A DNA stretch of 64,000 nucleotides from JABFRG01 sp046351415 (GCA_046351415.1 JAXLYO010000001.1:620001-684000), one strand, 5' to 3'; counted from the first letter of the stretch, positions 26,331 to 35,071 are shown. Numbers and translations: made by a program. Notes: generated by a model not told the origin, from the sequence alone.

Positions 26331-27479
26331 ATGCTACCGTTCGAAGTACTGGCTACCGACCCAGGGTCCCGTGCACGACGTGGAACGATGATGACACCAC
26401 ACGGGCGCATCGAGACTCCGGTGTTCATGGACGTTGGCACCTGGGCAACCGTCTCCGACTGCGCACCAAGAGACCTCGCGGAAGTCGGCACACAGGTGGT
26501 GCTCGGGAACACCTACCACCTGATGCTCAGGCCGGGAGCCGAGACGTTCCGAAGGCTCGGAGGCATCCACGCGTTCATGGGTTGGCAGGGTCCAGTGTTG
26601 ACGGACTCGGGTGGCTACCAGATATTTTCTCTCCCGCACGAGCGCGTCATCACCGAACGTGGCGCGCGCTTCAAAGCATACACGGACGAGCGCATGCACA
26701 TGCTCTCTCCAGAGCGTTCGATCGAAGTGCAGACCGCCATCGGTTCCGACATCATGATGGTCCTAGACGAGTGCGTCGACTCCACTTCCGATGCAGCAGT
26801 CACCCGCGCGGCCATGGAGCGAACGCACAGGTGGGCCCTGCGAAGCCTCGCAGCTCGTACGAACCCTGCCCAAGCGCTCTTCGCCATCGTGCAAGGTGGT
26901 GTGGTCCCCGAACTCAGAAAGGAGTCCGCAGCGTTTCTGCAGACTCATCCGTTCGACGGCTTCGCGATCGGAGGTTTGGCCGTCGGCGACACACGGGCGC
27001 AGCGCGAAGACATGACAGCGCTTTCTGCGGAACTCTTGCCGGCGTCGCGTCCGCGGTACTTGATGGGGGTGGGAACGCCACCCGACTTGTTGATGGCCAT
27101 GCTCGCTGGCGTCGACATGTTCGACTGCATCATCCCGACGCAACTCGGAGGACAGGGAACAGCTTTCACTTCGACGGGCCGCGTGCGTCTCAAGCGCCTT
27201 GCCCATGCGCTCGTCGAAGCGCCACTCGACGCCGCGTGTTCGTGCTCGACGTGCAAGACGTTCAGCCGCGCATATCTCCATCATCTATTCAAGTGCGGTG
27301 CACCCCTCGGACCTCGACTCGTGTCGATGCACAACTTGCACTACTACCACCAGCTCATGGCCGAATCGCGCGAAGCGATCGAGCGAGGAACGTTCGCGGC
27401 ATTCGCGAATAAGCGTCTTTCCGAGATCGACCGTCACGAGCATGGAACCGCAGGCAGACTCGGATCCATCGAGCCATGA
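26331..27479 (+). CDS. tgt: tRNA-guanine transglycosylase with an altered anticodon loop motif
   Basis: A 382-residue enzyme that exchanges G34 for a queuine precursor in tRNA. Key residues are present: Asp92 in TDSGGYQIFS, Asp146, the nucleophile Asp265 in DMFDC, and zinc ligands Cys303, Cys305, Cys308 and His334. Aligned by eye to the Zymomonas enzyme (offset 15), the segment after the nucleophile reads PTQLGGQGT in place of the usual PTRxxRNG, so Arg286 and Arg289, which contact the anticodon, are replaced by Gln and Gly. It starts right after the Sel1 stop and overlaps the next gene by ATGA. Confidence 0.9.
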   Translation: MLPFEVLATDPGSRARRGTMMTPHGRIETPVFMDVGTWATVSDCAPRDLAEVGTQVVLGNTYHLMLRPGAETFRRLGGIHAFMGWQGPVLTDSGGYQIFSLPHERVITERGARFKAYTDERMHMLSPERSIEVQTAIGSDIMMVLDECVDSTSDAAVTRAAMERTHRWALRSLAARTNPAQALFAIVQGGVVPELRKESAAFLQTHPFDGFAIGGLAVGDTRAQREDMTALSAELLPASRPRYLMGVGTPPDLLMAMLAGVDMFDCIIPTQLGGQGTAFTSTGRVRLKRLAHALVEAPLDAACSCSTCKTFSRAYLHHLFKCGAPLGPRLVSMHNLHYYHQLMAESREAIERGTFAAFANKRLSEIDRHEHGTAGRLGSIEP

Positions 27480-28336
27480 GTGGACGGTCCGGGTTCGAAG
27501 TCGTGGCGTCGCGCAATGGGCCTCCCGCCATGCGTGACCGACAGACAGGGGAGGTCATGCATCCGGGTACTGGGCCGGGCGTCGAGGCGATGGATCTCTA
27601 CGTCACCCCCTCCCGTCTCGAACGGCGACTCGCGCTTGACCCCGACTCACCCGAGGAAGCGGCAGACGAACTGGTGCTCTTCGACGTTGGTCTCGGGGCG
27701 GCTTCGAATGCCATTGCCGCGTGGAACGTCTCCGAATCGCTTTCGACGTCCGCGAGACGACTCCGGATCATCAGCTTCGAGAACGAACTCGGGGCACTCG
27801 AGCTCGCGCTCTCCGAAGAACACGCCGAGAGCTTCGGCTTGACGGGCGGTGCCGCCATCGCAGCGCGAAGTCTGCTCACACGCGGGCACCACGAAACCGC
27901 TCGGACGACCTGGAAGCTCGCTTTCGGTGACTTCCATGCGAAGGCCGAAGAAGTGCCCCGAGGGACTGCAGACATCGTCTTCTGGGACTTCTACTCGCCC
28001 AAAGCCGACGCCACGCTTTGGTCCGCGCGTACGCTTCGGTCGGCGCGGCAAGCTTGCCGGGCGGGGGCCACGCTCCACACGTATTGTGCGGCAACCTCGT
28101 TCCGTGCTGGGCTCTTGCTCGCGGGCTTCGCCGTAGGCTTCGGAGAGCGAACCGGAGCGAGGCCGGAGACGACGGTGGCCGCCGTCGACCCCAAAGACAT
28201 CGCTCGGCCCTTGGACGCACGCTGGCTCGAACGCCTCGCACGCTCACACGTGCCTTTCCCTACCGACGTGCCCCGAGAAGCGTGGCCTGACGCTCTCGCC
28301 ACCATCCAGAACGCTCCGCAATTTCGTCGTGCATAA
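27476..28336 (+). CDS. MnmC-like SAM-dependent methyltransferase
   Basis: A 286-residue protein resembling the methyltransferase half of MnmC (DUF752). LVLFDVGLGAASNAIAAW is the SAM-binding strand and loop, 'DIVFWDFYSPKADATLW' corresponds to the family's DGFxPxxNPxxW motif, and LHTYCAATSFRAGLLLAGF to TYSAAGxVRRxLxxAGF. MnmC methylates the wobble uridine side chain of tRNA. Coupling to tgt by ATGA suggests a two-gene wobble-base modification unit. The oxidase half of MnmC is absent. Confidence 0.82.
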   Translation: MSGRSGFEVVASRNGPPAMRDRQTGEVMHPGTGPGVEAMDLYVTPSRLERRLALDPDSPEEAADELVLFDVGLGAASNAIAAWNVSESLSTSARRLRIISFENELGALELALSEEHAESFGLTGGAAIAARSLLTRGHHETARTTWKLAFGDFHAKAEEVPRGTADIVFWDFYSPKADATLWSARTLRSARQACRAGATLHTYCAATSFRAGLLLAGFAVGFGERTGARPETTVAAVDPKDIARPLDARWLERLARSHVPFPTDVPREAWPDALATIQNAPQFRRA

Positions 28337-28378
28337 ATGAAGCACAGGCTGCGGGGTGCCGCAGTAGAATCCGCGGCG

Positions 28379-29164
28379 ATGAGCGACTACGACGCGCTTC
28401 ACGCCAGCTTCTACGACGACACGGATGGCCGCGGCAGAAAGGACGTCGCGTTCTATCTCGAAGTCGGGAAGACCTACGGTGGTCCCATTCTCGAGTTGGG
28501 CTCGGGCACCGGCCGCGTGCTCTTGGCGTTGGCAGAGCTTGGGCTCGAGGTCGTCGGGATCGATCGATCGTCCGACATGCTGGCGGTGTGCGAACGAAAG
28601 CTCGGAGCCGCTGACGAAGGCGTGCGCGCTCGCACACGACTCGTGCGAGGTGACATGTGTGACCTGTCACTCGGGCGAACGTTTCCGCTCGTGATCATTC
28701 CCCACCGCTCGTTTCAGCATGTCCTAACGCCGACCGCGCAGCGCGATCTCCTCGGCCGCATCCACACGCACTTGTCCGAAAACGGACGCCTCGTCTTCAA
28801 CGTCTTCGATGCGATGCCGGAGATGATCGCGGCCTCGTCGGGGCACTTGAGCGGCGTCGTACGAAAGACCGGGCACGAATTCACGCATCCGAAGACCGAC
28901 AATCGCATGGTTCAGCTCGATGCAAACGACTACGAGCTCGACACGCAAATCGTGACGGTCGATCGCTTCTATGACGAGTTCGACGTCGCCGGAAAGCGAG
29001 TGTCACGAAGCGGTACGTCCTTCAAGCTGCGATGGACGTACCGAATGGAGATGCAGTACCTGCTCGAGCTCTCCGGCTTCGAGGTCGAAGCCCTGTACGG
29101 CGATTTCGAGCGAGGCGCGTTCAGGACAGGCGGCGAGCAGATATGGGTCGTCCGAAAACGCTGA
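28379..29164 (+). CDS. Class I SAM-dependent methyltransferase
   Basis: 261 residues from the ATG at 28379. Motif I is ILELGSGTGRVLLALA, followed by VVGIDRSSDML (acidic motif II) and VIIPHRSFQHV. The C-terminal half is an added beta-rich cap. The target is unknown. An ATG at 28337 abuts the upstream stop and would add 14 residues, but TAGAAT lies eight bases before 28379 and the homologous part begins there. Confidence 0.84.
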   Translation: MSDYDALHASFYDDTDGRGRKDVAFYLEVGKTYGGPILELGSGTGRVLLALAELGLEVVGIDRSSDMLAVCERKLGAADEGVRARTRLVRGDMCDLSLGRTFPLVIIPHRSFQHVLTPTAQRDLLGRIHTHLSENGRLVFNVFDAMPEMIAASSGHLSGVVRKTGHEFTHPKTDNRMVQLDANDYELDTQIVTVDRFYDEFDVAGKRVSRSGTSFKLRWTYRMEMQYLLELSGFEVEALYGDFERGAFRTGGEQIWVVRKR

Positions 29165-29201
29165 ATCAGTCGCAGTACGATGAGTCCGTCGCCGCGTCCG
29201 C

Positions 29202-31250
29202 TCACGGAGTGGAACGCGGACCGGCACCGCTCGAAGCGGGCCCTCCCACGTATGGTCGCGCTTGCACGATGTAGAGGTCTTCGCCGCGGAAGAGCCACTC
29301 GATATCGAGCGGCCGCTCCTTCGGAAAGATGCCACGCAGCTTTTGTGCGGCCGAAGCGAGCCTCGCCACCCGCGCAGTCGTGAGAACGGGCGCATTTCTT
29401 TGCGGATTCGGGACTTCCCTCACGCCGCCATCGCCTTGAAAAATGAGCATGGTCTCCTCGTCGGAACGCGAGAGGACCCGCAACCCTTTATTGTATGTAT
29501 TGTACAATATAATCTCCGGAACCTTCTTTCCGTCGACGACACGAATACCCAGGCCACTCTTGGCGTTGATGGTGAATGTGCGCGTGTCGGAGGGGTCGGT
29601 TGGGTGCGCTGTGACGAGTACGCCCGCGGCCGTCGCTTCGATACCGACCTGCACGAGGACCGCTCCGTATACTTGGCTCTGATCGATGCGATAGAGCTCC
29701 CGCTCCTCGTAAGCCGCGAGGTTCCATACGCTGGCCCAAACGCGCTTGACGGCCGACAGAGCAGAGATCACGCCCCGAACGTTCGGAACCGTATCGTAGA
29801 GGCCCGCCCCGGAGAAGCCCGCGAGGTCTTCCGCATTCGTCGAGCTCCGAACGAAGACCCCGACGTCGGGACCGGCCAGTTTTTGGAACGCAGTCGTGAA
29901 CTCGGTGACGAACGCGGGTGAGAGCGGCGCGTCCTCGATTTCTCGGCGAAGACTCGCGAGGCGAGCTTTTCGTTCGGCCAAGTCGCCGCGAAACTTCGGA
30001 TCTGCAATCATCGTCCGAATGCGAGCGTCGATGCCGTGTTCGTGCAGATGGTTTGCGTAGTGAACGATTGGCACGCCGAACCCCGGCGGCACCGTCACGC
30101 CCTGCAGCTTCGCCGTGACGATCTCCCCCAAATTCGCGGTCTTGCTCCCATAGCCACTCGCATCGATCGCGTGCAGCGAGTCGAGGGGGGCAAAGGCCGT
30201 CTTGGCCAGGTCGGCATTGGGAACTTGGACGCTTTTCTGTTCCCTCTCTGCCTTTTGGAAGGCTTCGATCTCTTTTGGTGTCGCGAGGCGGAGCGTCGCA
30301 TTCGTTGCCCCAGCCTCGAAGCGAACGACCTTTCCATCGAGAGCCGCGTACGTCTTCGCGGCTCCCTTTAGCCCGACGTTCGGAATGTCCCACGCGGCAG
30401 CGCGCAAGTTGACGTGCGAAAGCGGCGTAGAGAACGACTCCGAAAGAATGCCTGCCACCGGAGTCATGTCCGTGAGTGGCTCCGGCAAGATGACGATCTC
30501 TCCCGGCGCAAAGATCGAAGTGGCAGCATCCGCTCCGCGTCGCACGATGCGCAGCTTGCCGACCGCCGTTCCCTTGTGGAAGGGCTGGTACCCTGCGGCT
30601 TTGTAGAGCGCGTCGTTCGTGAGCACGGGAATCTCCGGAACTTCGGCCGCAACGGCCTCCTGGTCATTCGAATTCGGACGGAACTTCACCTTCGACGCGA
30701 GATAGAACGTCTCGCGGAGTCGTTTCCAAGCAAGACGCACGTGGGTCGCCGTCGCTTTGTCACCATCCCAGAACGCGAGTGTCCACGCGTCCGGGCCGAG
30801 ATGGTGAACGAGGTAGCACATGAGGAAGTCTGGTTTGTCTTTGCCGTAGTTCTTGTCGAACGCATGCACGGCTTCTTTCGTGCGCGGCACCTTGAGGAGC
30901 TCCGTAAAGATGAAGTCCTTGTGCATGGGGTAGAGCTCGGCGTCGACGTAGTAGATGCTCTCGTTGTGGAGGTCGACCACGAACTTGGTGAATCGTTCCC
31001 CGCCGACCTCTTTCGAATACGCCATGAAAGCCTCGTCCGATTCGATCTTCGGAACCCAAACCGGTCGACTCCGAGGCGACTCTCCGCTGTCCGCGATGCC
31101 TCCGTCGTTGAGCTCGACTCCGCCTTCGCCGGTCATCGCCTCACTGCTCGTGCTCGAAGGCAACGTGCCCACATGCATCGGCGGCTCGGTCTTCTTCGAG
31201 CATGCCGCCGCGAAGAGCGCCATCGTGAGCACGATGACGCGAGCGTTCAC
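29202..31250 (-). CDS. Lipidated PEP-synthase-like protein (swivelling His domain plus PEP/pyruvate-binding ATP-grasp domain)
   Basis: A 682-residue protein whose leader, from the GTG at 31250, ends in ALFAAAC followed by SKK, so it is a predicted lipoprotein. After an Asp/Gly/Ser linker and an uncharacterised domain (about 60-250), a PEP-utiliser mobile domain appears with TPLSHVNLRAAAW (candidate phospho-histidine). Then comes the ATP-grasp domain of PEP synthase: YGSKTANLGEI, VRSSTNAEDLAGFSGAG, AGVLVTAHPTDP and DIEWLFRGEDLYIVQARP. The domain order is reversed compared with PEP synthase. How an ATP-dependent domain would work outside the inner membrane is unclear. GTGA overlap with the VF530-like gene. 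Confidence 0.82.
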   Translation of the reverse strand: MNARVIVLTMALFAAACSKKTEPPMHVGTLPSSTSSEAMTGEGGVELNDGGIADSGESPRSRPVWVPKIESDEAFMAYSKEVGGERFTKFVVDLHNESIYYVDAELYPMHKDFIFTELLKVPRTKEAVHAFDKNYGKDKPDFLMCYLVHHLGPDAWTLAFWDGDKATATHVRLAWKRLRETFYLASKVKFRPNSNDQEAVAAEVPEIPVLTNDALYKAAGYQPFHKGTAVGKLRIVRRGADAATSIFAPGEIVILPEPLTDMTPVAGILSESFSTPLSHVNLRAAAWDIPNVGLKGAAKTYAALDGKVVRFEAGATNATLRLATPKEIEAFQKAEREQKSVQVPNADLAKTAFAPLDSLHAIDASGYGSKTANLGEIVTAKLQGVTVPPGFGVPIVHYANHLHEHGIDARIRTMIADPKFRGDLAERKARLASLRREIEDAPLSPAFVTEFTTAFQKLAGPDVGVFVRSSTNAEDLAGFSGAGLYDTVPNVRGVISALSAVKRVWASVWNLAAYEERELYRIDQSQVYGAVLVQVGIEATAAGVLVTAHPTDPSDTRTFTINAKSGLGIRVVDGKKVPEIILYNTYNKGLRVLSRSDEETMLIFQGDGGVREVPNPQRNAPVLTTARVARLASAAQKLRGIFPKERPLDIEWLFRGEDLYIVQARPYVGGPASSGAGPRSTP

Positions 31251-31519
31251 TTCTGCGCCTCGCGTAGGTCGATGGCGCGAAGTTCGATGTAGAGTTCTTC
31301 CACTTTGGCGCGTGCCCATGGCGTGCGACGGAGAAAGGTCAGGCTCGATCCCTTGGACGGGTTCTCCATGAAGCATTTGACCGGCACCCGCTTCGAGAGC
31401 TCCGGAAACCCCAACTTCGCGACGAGGTAGTCGATGATTTGCGCCAGCGTCACGCCATGCAGCTCCCGAAGCAAGTGACCTTGTTCATCGCGTACGTGAT
31501 CCGAGGCCCGCCAAATCAT
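31247..31519 (-). CDS. VF530 family (DUF2132) protein
   Basis: A 90-residue protein matching the small VF530 family: LHGVTLAQIIDYLVAKLGF, then VPVKCFMENPSKGSSLTFLR and TPWARAKVEELY. The family is described as DNA-binding. The ATG at 31519 gives the usual family length; the frame runs to 31603 without homology. Its stop overlaps the start of the PEP-synthase-like lipoprotein gene. Confidence 0.82.
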   Translation of the reverse strand: MIWRASDHVRDEQGHLLRELHGVTLAQIIDYLVAKLGFPELSKRVPVKCFMENPSKGSSLTFLRRTPWARAKVEELYIELRAIDLREAQK

Positions 31520-32020
31520 GAGGATGGGTGTACTCGGACAACGCCGCCCAGCGCTAGGCTGTTCCGCGTGGGCGCAGTTCAGCGTCGGAATCACGCGTTC
31601 CATCGGCGCACGGCACTCTTGAGCAAGCGCATCGCGGAGCCCGCGGCCCGCGCGCTCAGGCTTCGGACATTTGCTCCGCCGCTTTCACTCGCGACGAGCC
31701 ACGTGGGTCAGGTTTGGCACGAGCGACTCGGAGCCGATGAAGGCCATCGCTGCATCCGAAGGCTCATTCGTGACGTCGCGAGGTGCGCGTGAGAGGGCGC
31801 TCGAGGCATCGCGAGCGACACGCCTGCTGAGCGCTGCTGGATCCAATCTGGATCGCTGCCGCTCCAGGCCCGCAGCGAAGTTCCGTTGTCCTTTCGATTA
31901 CTTACACTGTATGAATACCTGAAATCGTACATTGTAGCCAGATGTAGGCAAGGCATGCGGCTTGCAGCATGCCGGGGCGCCCCCCCCTTCCCATCACACG
32001 CGCCACCCACGAGGTTCCCC
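31520..32020. other. 500-base intergenic region with one AT-rich promoter-like patch
   Basis: No coding signal is convincing in any frame. Bases 31520-31880 are GC-rich and featureless to my eye. Bases 31886-31915 contain TTGTCC, an 18-base spacer and TATGAA within an AT-rich patch running to about 31945, a plausible promoter for the lipoprotein gene with a leader of about 100 bases. A run of eight C lies at 31980-31987. A GAGG ribosome site precedes the ATG at 32021. Confidence 0.4.
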
Positions 32021-32869
32021 ATGTCCATCTTCGCCCGCTACGCTGCGCTCTCCACCTTCGCGGTCCTCGCGCTTTCGTTCACGCAAGGGGGCTGCGCGGT
32101 CGCAACCGAAGAAGAGGGCGATACCGACGAGAGCGCCATCACCAAGGGCCTCACCGAAGGGAAGTATCGGTCCGACGTCAGCGCATCGGCGCGGCTTCGT
32201 CCGGGGTACCTCTATCGCATCGAGATTTCGAAGCGAAGCTACAGCAATCAGTACGCCACCGTCTATCTGGTCTCGGCGGAATGCGGCAAGCAGCGCGCGG
32301 ACAAGACCTGCGACCGGAACTTCATCGAGTCCAACCCGAAGAGTCTCGACAAGCACTGGAACAACATCAAGGTCCAGACGAGCAAGAAGACGTTCTCTTT
32401 CGATTACGAGAAACCCAGCCCGGACGGCTTCGAGACGCAAACGCTCACGTGGAGCTACAAGAGCGCGCCGCGCGGCGGACTCACCCTCACGCCGAAGGGA
32501 AGCAGCACTTCGTTCACCATGAGCAAAGCCCCCGCTCTGCCGAAGATCGCAGAGTCCGTGAAGAAGAACTTCGAGACCTGGATGGAGGAAATCCAGGGTG
32601 ACACCTCGGAGATCGACAGTGGCACCCCCGTCGACCTCGACGCTCTGCCACTCGAAGCAAAGCGCATCGCGTACTACTTCGACCAGGAATACAGCGGCGA
32701 CTACTCGCAGACGGCCACGAAGATCAACGTGAAGGGCACGAGCTACTACGCTCTGTCGCAAGGCACGGATGGCGGCGGCTACTACTACTTCTTCACGATG
32801 GCAGGCGCATACGTCGCTTCGTACGGTGGCAGCGAAAGCGGAGAGTGGGACTTCGACTGGAACGAGTGA
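32021..32869 (+). CDS. Lipoprotein of unknown function
   Basis: A 282-residue lipoprotein. The leader ends in TQGGC (Cys24), followed by an acidic linker (EEEGDTDE). Residues 45-180 look like a beta-sandwich with many charged and aromatic residues ('YRIEISKRSYSNQYATVYL', FSFDYEKPSPDGFETQTL). Residues 205-282 form a separate Tyr-rich domain ending in GEWDFDWNE. I recognise no family. The ATG at 32021 is chosen because it alone gives a signal peptide. Confidence 0.78.
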   Translation: MSIFARYAALSTFAVLALSFTQGGCAVATEEEGDTDESAITKGLTEGKYRSDVSASARLRPGYLYRIEISKRSYSNQYATVYLVSAECGKQRADKTCDRNFIESNPKSLDKHWNNIKVQTSKKTFSFDYEKPSPDGFETQTLTWSYKSAPRGGLTLTPKGSSTSFTMSKAPALPKIAESVKKNFETWMEEIQGDTSEIDSGTPVDLDALPLEAKRIAYYFDQEYSGDYSQTATKINVKGTSYYALSQGTDGGGYYYFFTMAGAYVASYGGSESGEWDFDWNE

Positions 32870-32900
32870 ACGAACGATCGCCTCGCTCTCACGGGCCGCC

Positions 32901-33143
32901 CTAGCCTCCGAGCTCGGAGATCTTGTCGACTCCGTACAGGATCGCAGCAAACACGAGGGAGACCGGGACGGCCACCACCGTGAACAAGCGAAGCCCGATG
33001 AAGACCACGCCAAGGGTTGCATCGAGGCGACTCGCTTCCCCGCCGACGATGGCCACGACCCCTTGATCGAATCCCATTGCGAGGGAGAAAAGGTACACGG
33101 CCACCACGACCAGTGCGAATGTAACGGAACGCTTCGTCGTCAT
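32901..33143 (-). CDS. Small two-helix membrane protein
   Basis: 80 residues, two membrane helices ('FALVVVAVYLFSLAMGF' and 'LRLFTVVAVPVSLVFAAIL') and a short cytoplasmic tail. The ATG at 33143 overlaps the stop of the upstream gene; a GTG three bases earlier is equally possible. It is translationally coupled to the gene at 33143-34357 and is probably its partner in the membrane. Confidence 0.65.
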   Translation of the reverse strand: MTTKRSVTFALVVVAVYLFSLAMGFDQGVVAIVGGEASRLDATLGVVFIGLRLFTVVAVPVSLVFAAILYGVDKISELGG

Positions 33144-34357
33144 CACAGCACCTCCGAGCGGGATTGAATGGCGCGAATGAGCGCGCCGTCACCCAAGGCA
33201 AGAAGCACCACGGCGTTTCCCATGGGCCCCGCGGCGGCAAACGAAAGTTCGCCATCGCGAGGTGTTCGAGGAATCGCCGCAAGGTTTAGGGACCGACGCA
33301 GCCGTTTCGCAAGGTCTGCATCGCCAAAAGTCGTCGCGCCGAGAAGAGCCATACCGCTCGAAGCGGGACTCGCGCCCAAGAGCGGAACGATAGGGCCGGA
33401 GTCGATGTCCGGACGGCTCCCGGAGGGCCATTCCCGTGCGAGACCGAAGCCGAGCACGTCGAAGGTGAGCAGCGCGCGCGCACGCTCGTACTGATCCCGG
33501 GCGAAGGCTTCATCCCACACCTTGAGATTGTGCGCGCTCATGAAGATGGACGACCCTTCGGGTCCTTCGTCGACGTACCCCGTCGCATAGCGGTAGCGCG
33601 AGCCGAGAAGTCCAGTCTTCTGGTCCACGAGCCGTGCCCGCGCGAACGCAATCCACTTTCGGGCAAGCGCTTCGTGATCGGTGTGTACGCGAACGTCGTG
33701 CATGCGGAGCGCCAAGAGCGCCGTCGTATTGCAGAACGTCCAGGCCTCTCCGGGGTAACTCTCTCCGGATGCCGTTGGGCTCTCGTTCATCGCATGTTCG
33801 ATCGCCGAAATGTGCTTCGCGAGAGGTGCTTCTAGGTCTCTACTCGGCGAAAGCAGAAGGCGCGCCTCGAGAACGACCGCTACTTCCCCGTCCACGAACA
33901 GACTGCGCCCCGTCGCCTGCCACGGTGACGCTTTTGCGTACGGAAGGAGAAACACATACGGGTCGTCGGAGGCCGTTGCTGCGACCAAGTCCCGCGCGAT
34001 CTTGTCCACGGCCCCGACGTACTTGTCTCGGTCTTCGGGGTGCGCCATCGCGGCGTCTGTCAACGCGAGTGCAAGGTACATGCGTCGCATCAGGTCCCAT
34101 TCCGGGTTCACCCGCCGAATCGAGTCCACACTGCGACTCTCCGAAGCCGCATCTGTGACGACACGCGCTTCGTGCGTGCGAAGCGCCGCTCGCTCGTGCT
34201 CGCCGGGATCGAAGAGAAATCGTAGGAGAGGCAAACACAGAGCCATGGCGGCGACGAGAGCGCCTCCTTGCCGTAGCAAGCGGTGAGCTTTCGAGCGCGA
34301 TACCTTCGCGTGGGGACGGTCGACGTCGGGTACGAACGGGGCGGAGAGGGTCTTCAC
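33143..34357 (-). CDS. Uncharacterised protein with an alpha/alpha-toroid look
   Basis: 404 residues from a GTG. A membrane anchor (about residues 25-45, 'ALVAAMALCLPLLRFLF') precedes a large helical domain. Its short conserved-looking motifs (SPWQATGRSLFVDGE, ESYPGEAWTFCNTTAL, GYVDEGPEGSSIFMSAHNLK, GPIVPLLGASPASSGMALL) lie at helix ends, the pattern of alpha/alpha-barrel enzymes such as glycosidases or linalool dehydratase relatives. I cannot place the family. Start uncertain. The adjoining two-helix protein gene overlaps its stop. Confidence 0.68.
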   Translation of the reverse strand: MKTLSAPFVPDVDRPHAKVSRSKAHRLLRQGGALVAAMALCLPLLRFLFDPGEHERAALRTHEARVVTDAASESRSVDSIRRVNPEWDLMRRMYLALALTDAAMAHPEDRDKYVGAVDKIARDLVAATASDDPYVFLLPYAKASPWQATGRSLFVDGEVAVVLEARLLLSPSRDLEAPLAKHISAIEHAMNESPTASGESYPGEAWTFCNTTALLALRMHDVRVHTDHEALARKWIAFARARLVDQKTGLLGSRYRYATGYVDEGPEGSSIFMSAHNLKVWDEAFARDQYERARALLTFDVLGFGLAREWPSGSRPDIDSGPIVPLLGASPASSGMALLGATTFGDADLAKRLRRSLNLAAIPRTPRDGELSFAAAGPMGNAVVLLALGDGALIRAIQSRSEVL

Positions 34358-34511
34358 TTCCTTCAGCTTGCACTCGATCGAGGGGCTCTGTGGCCCCCTG
34401 CGCGGCGAGCGGTCGCGGCGCGGCGTCGAGCGGCTCGTGTGGCACGTCTTGCGGCCGATAGCGAGTTCGTTTAGGCCGTGAACAAGCGTTACGAAGCCAT
34501 CTCGGTGCACA

Positions 34512-34528
34512 AACGGATCTGATCCGTT
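34512..34528. promoter_or_regulatory. Palindrome in a divergent intergenic region
   Basis: AACGGATC and GATCCGTT form a perfect eight-base dyad around one base, 40 bases upstream of the ATG at 34568 and between two divergent genes. It has the form of a repressor site. No adjacent regulator gene identifies the protein. Confidence 0.35.
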
Positions 34529-34567
34529 GGACTTCGCGAAGAAGCGCAATGTGCGTAAAGTATCGCC

Positions 34568-35071
34568 ATGCGCGATCGACTTTCCGTGTTTCTCTTGTCC
34601 GCGCTCTCCGGCTGTGGGGGCGCGGGCAACATGGCGCCTCCGGCGGGGGCGCCCTCTCGGGCGATCGAGAAGGCCCTTTCCGAGACGCTCGACGATTTTC
34701 ATCTCGCGGCCGCACGAGCAGACGAAGAACGGTACTTCGCACATTTCGCAGCCGAAGGCGTTTTTCTCGGCACGGACGCGAAAGAGCGCTGGACGGTGCC
34801 GTCCTTTCGAGCGTACGCCCACCCGCATTTCGTCAAAGGCAAGGCATGGAGCTTTCGTGCGACCGAGCGCCACTGGGTGGTCTCTGCTCGAGGCGATATG
34901 GCCTGGTTCGATGAGCTTCTCGAGACGAAGAACTTGGGACAGGCGCGCGGTAGTGGCGTTCTCGTCTTTCGAGGTGAGTGGCTCATCGCACAATACAATC
35001 TCGCGCTCGTTGTGCCGAATGAGCGGTTCAAAGAAGTGAAGGCACTGCTCGAGAATCCTCTCAAGGAGTGA
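34568..35071 (+). CDS. SnoaL/NTF2-like lipoprotein
   Basis: A 167-residue lipoprotein (leader ends LLSALSGC, Cys16). The rest matches an NTF2-like cone fold of the SnoaL_3 type: 'FHLAAARADEERYFAHFA', FLGTDAKERW, 'FRATERHWVVSARGDMAWF' and GVLVFRGEWLIAQYN. Such domains bind small hydrophobic molecules or act as simple isomerases; no specific activity is visible. TAAAGT lies six bases before the ATG and no ribosome site is seen. The end overlaps the convergent lipoprotein gene by 11 bases. Confidence 0.82.
   Translation: MRDRLSVFLLSALSGCGGAGNMAPPAGAPSRAIEKALSETLDDFHLAAARADEERYFAHFAAEGVFLGTDAKERWTVPSFRAYAHPHFVKGKAWSFRATERHWVVSARGDMAWFDELLETKNLGQARGSGVLVFRGEWLIAQYNLALVVPNERFKEVKALLENPLKE

Noticed and set aside
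31439..31792. 117-codon + strand frame over the VF530-like gene and the intergenic region
   Set aside because: Arg/His/Thr-rich shadow crossing a real gene; no ribosome site or motif.
31980..31987. Run of eight C as a phase-variation tract
   Set aside because: It lies in the leader, not in a coding frame, is short, and has no -10/-35 pair whose spacing it would change.
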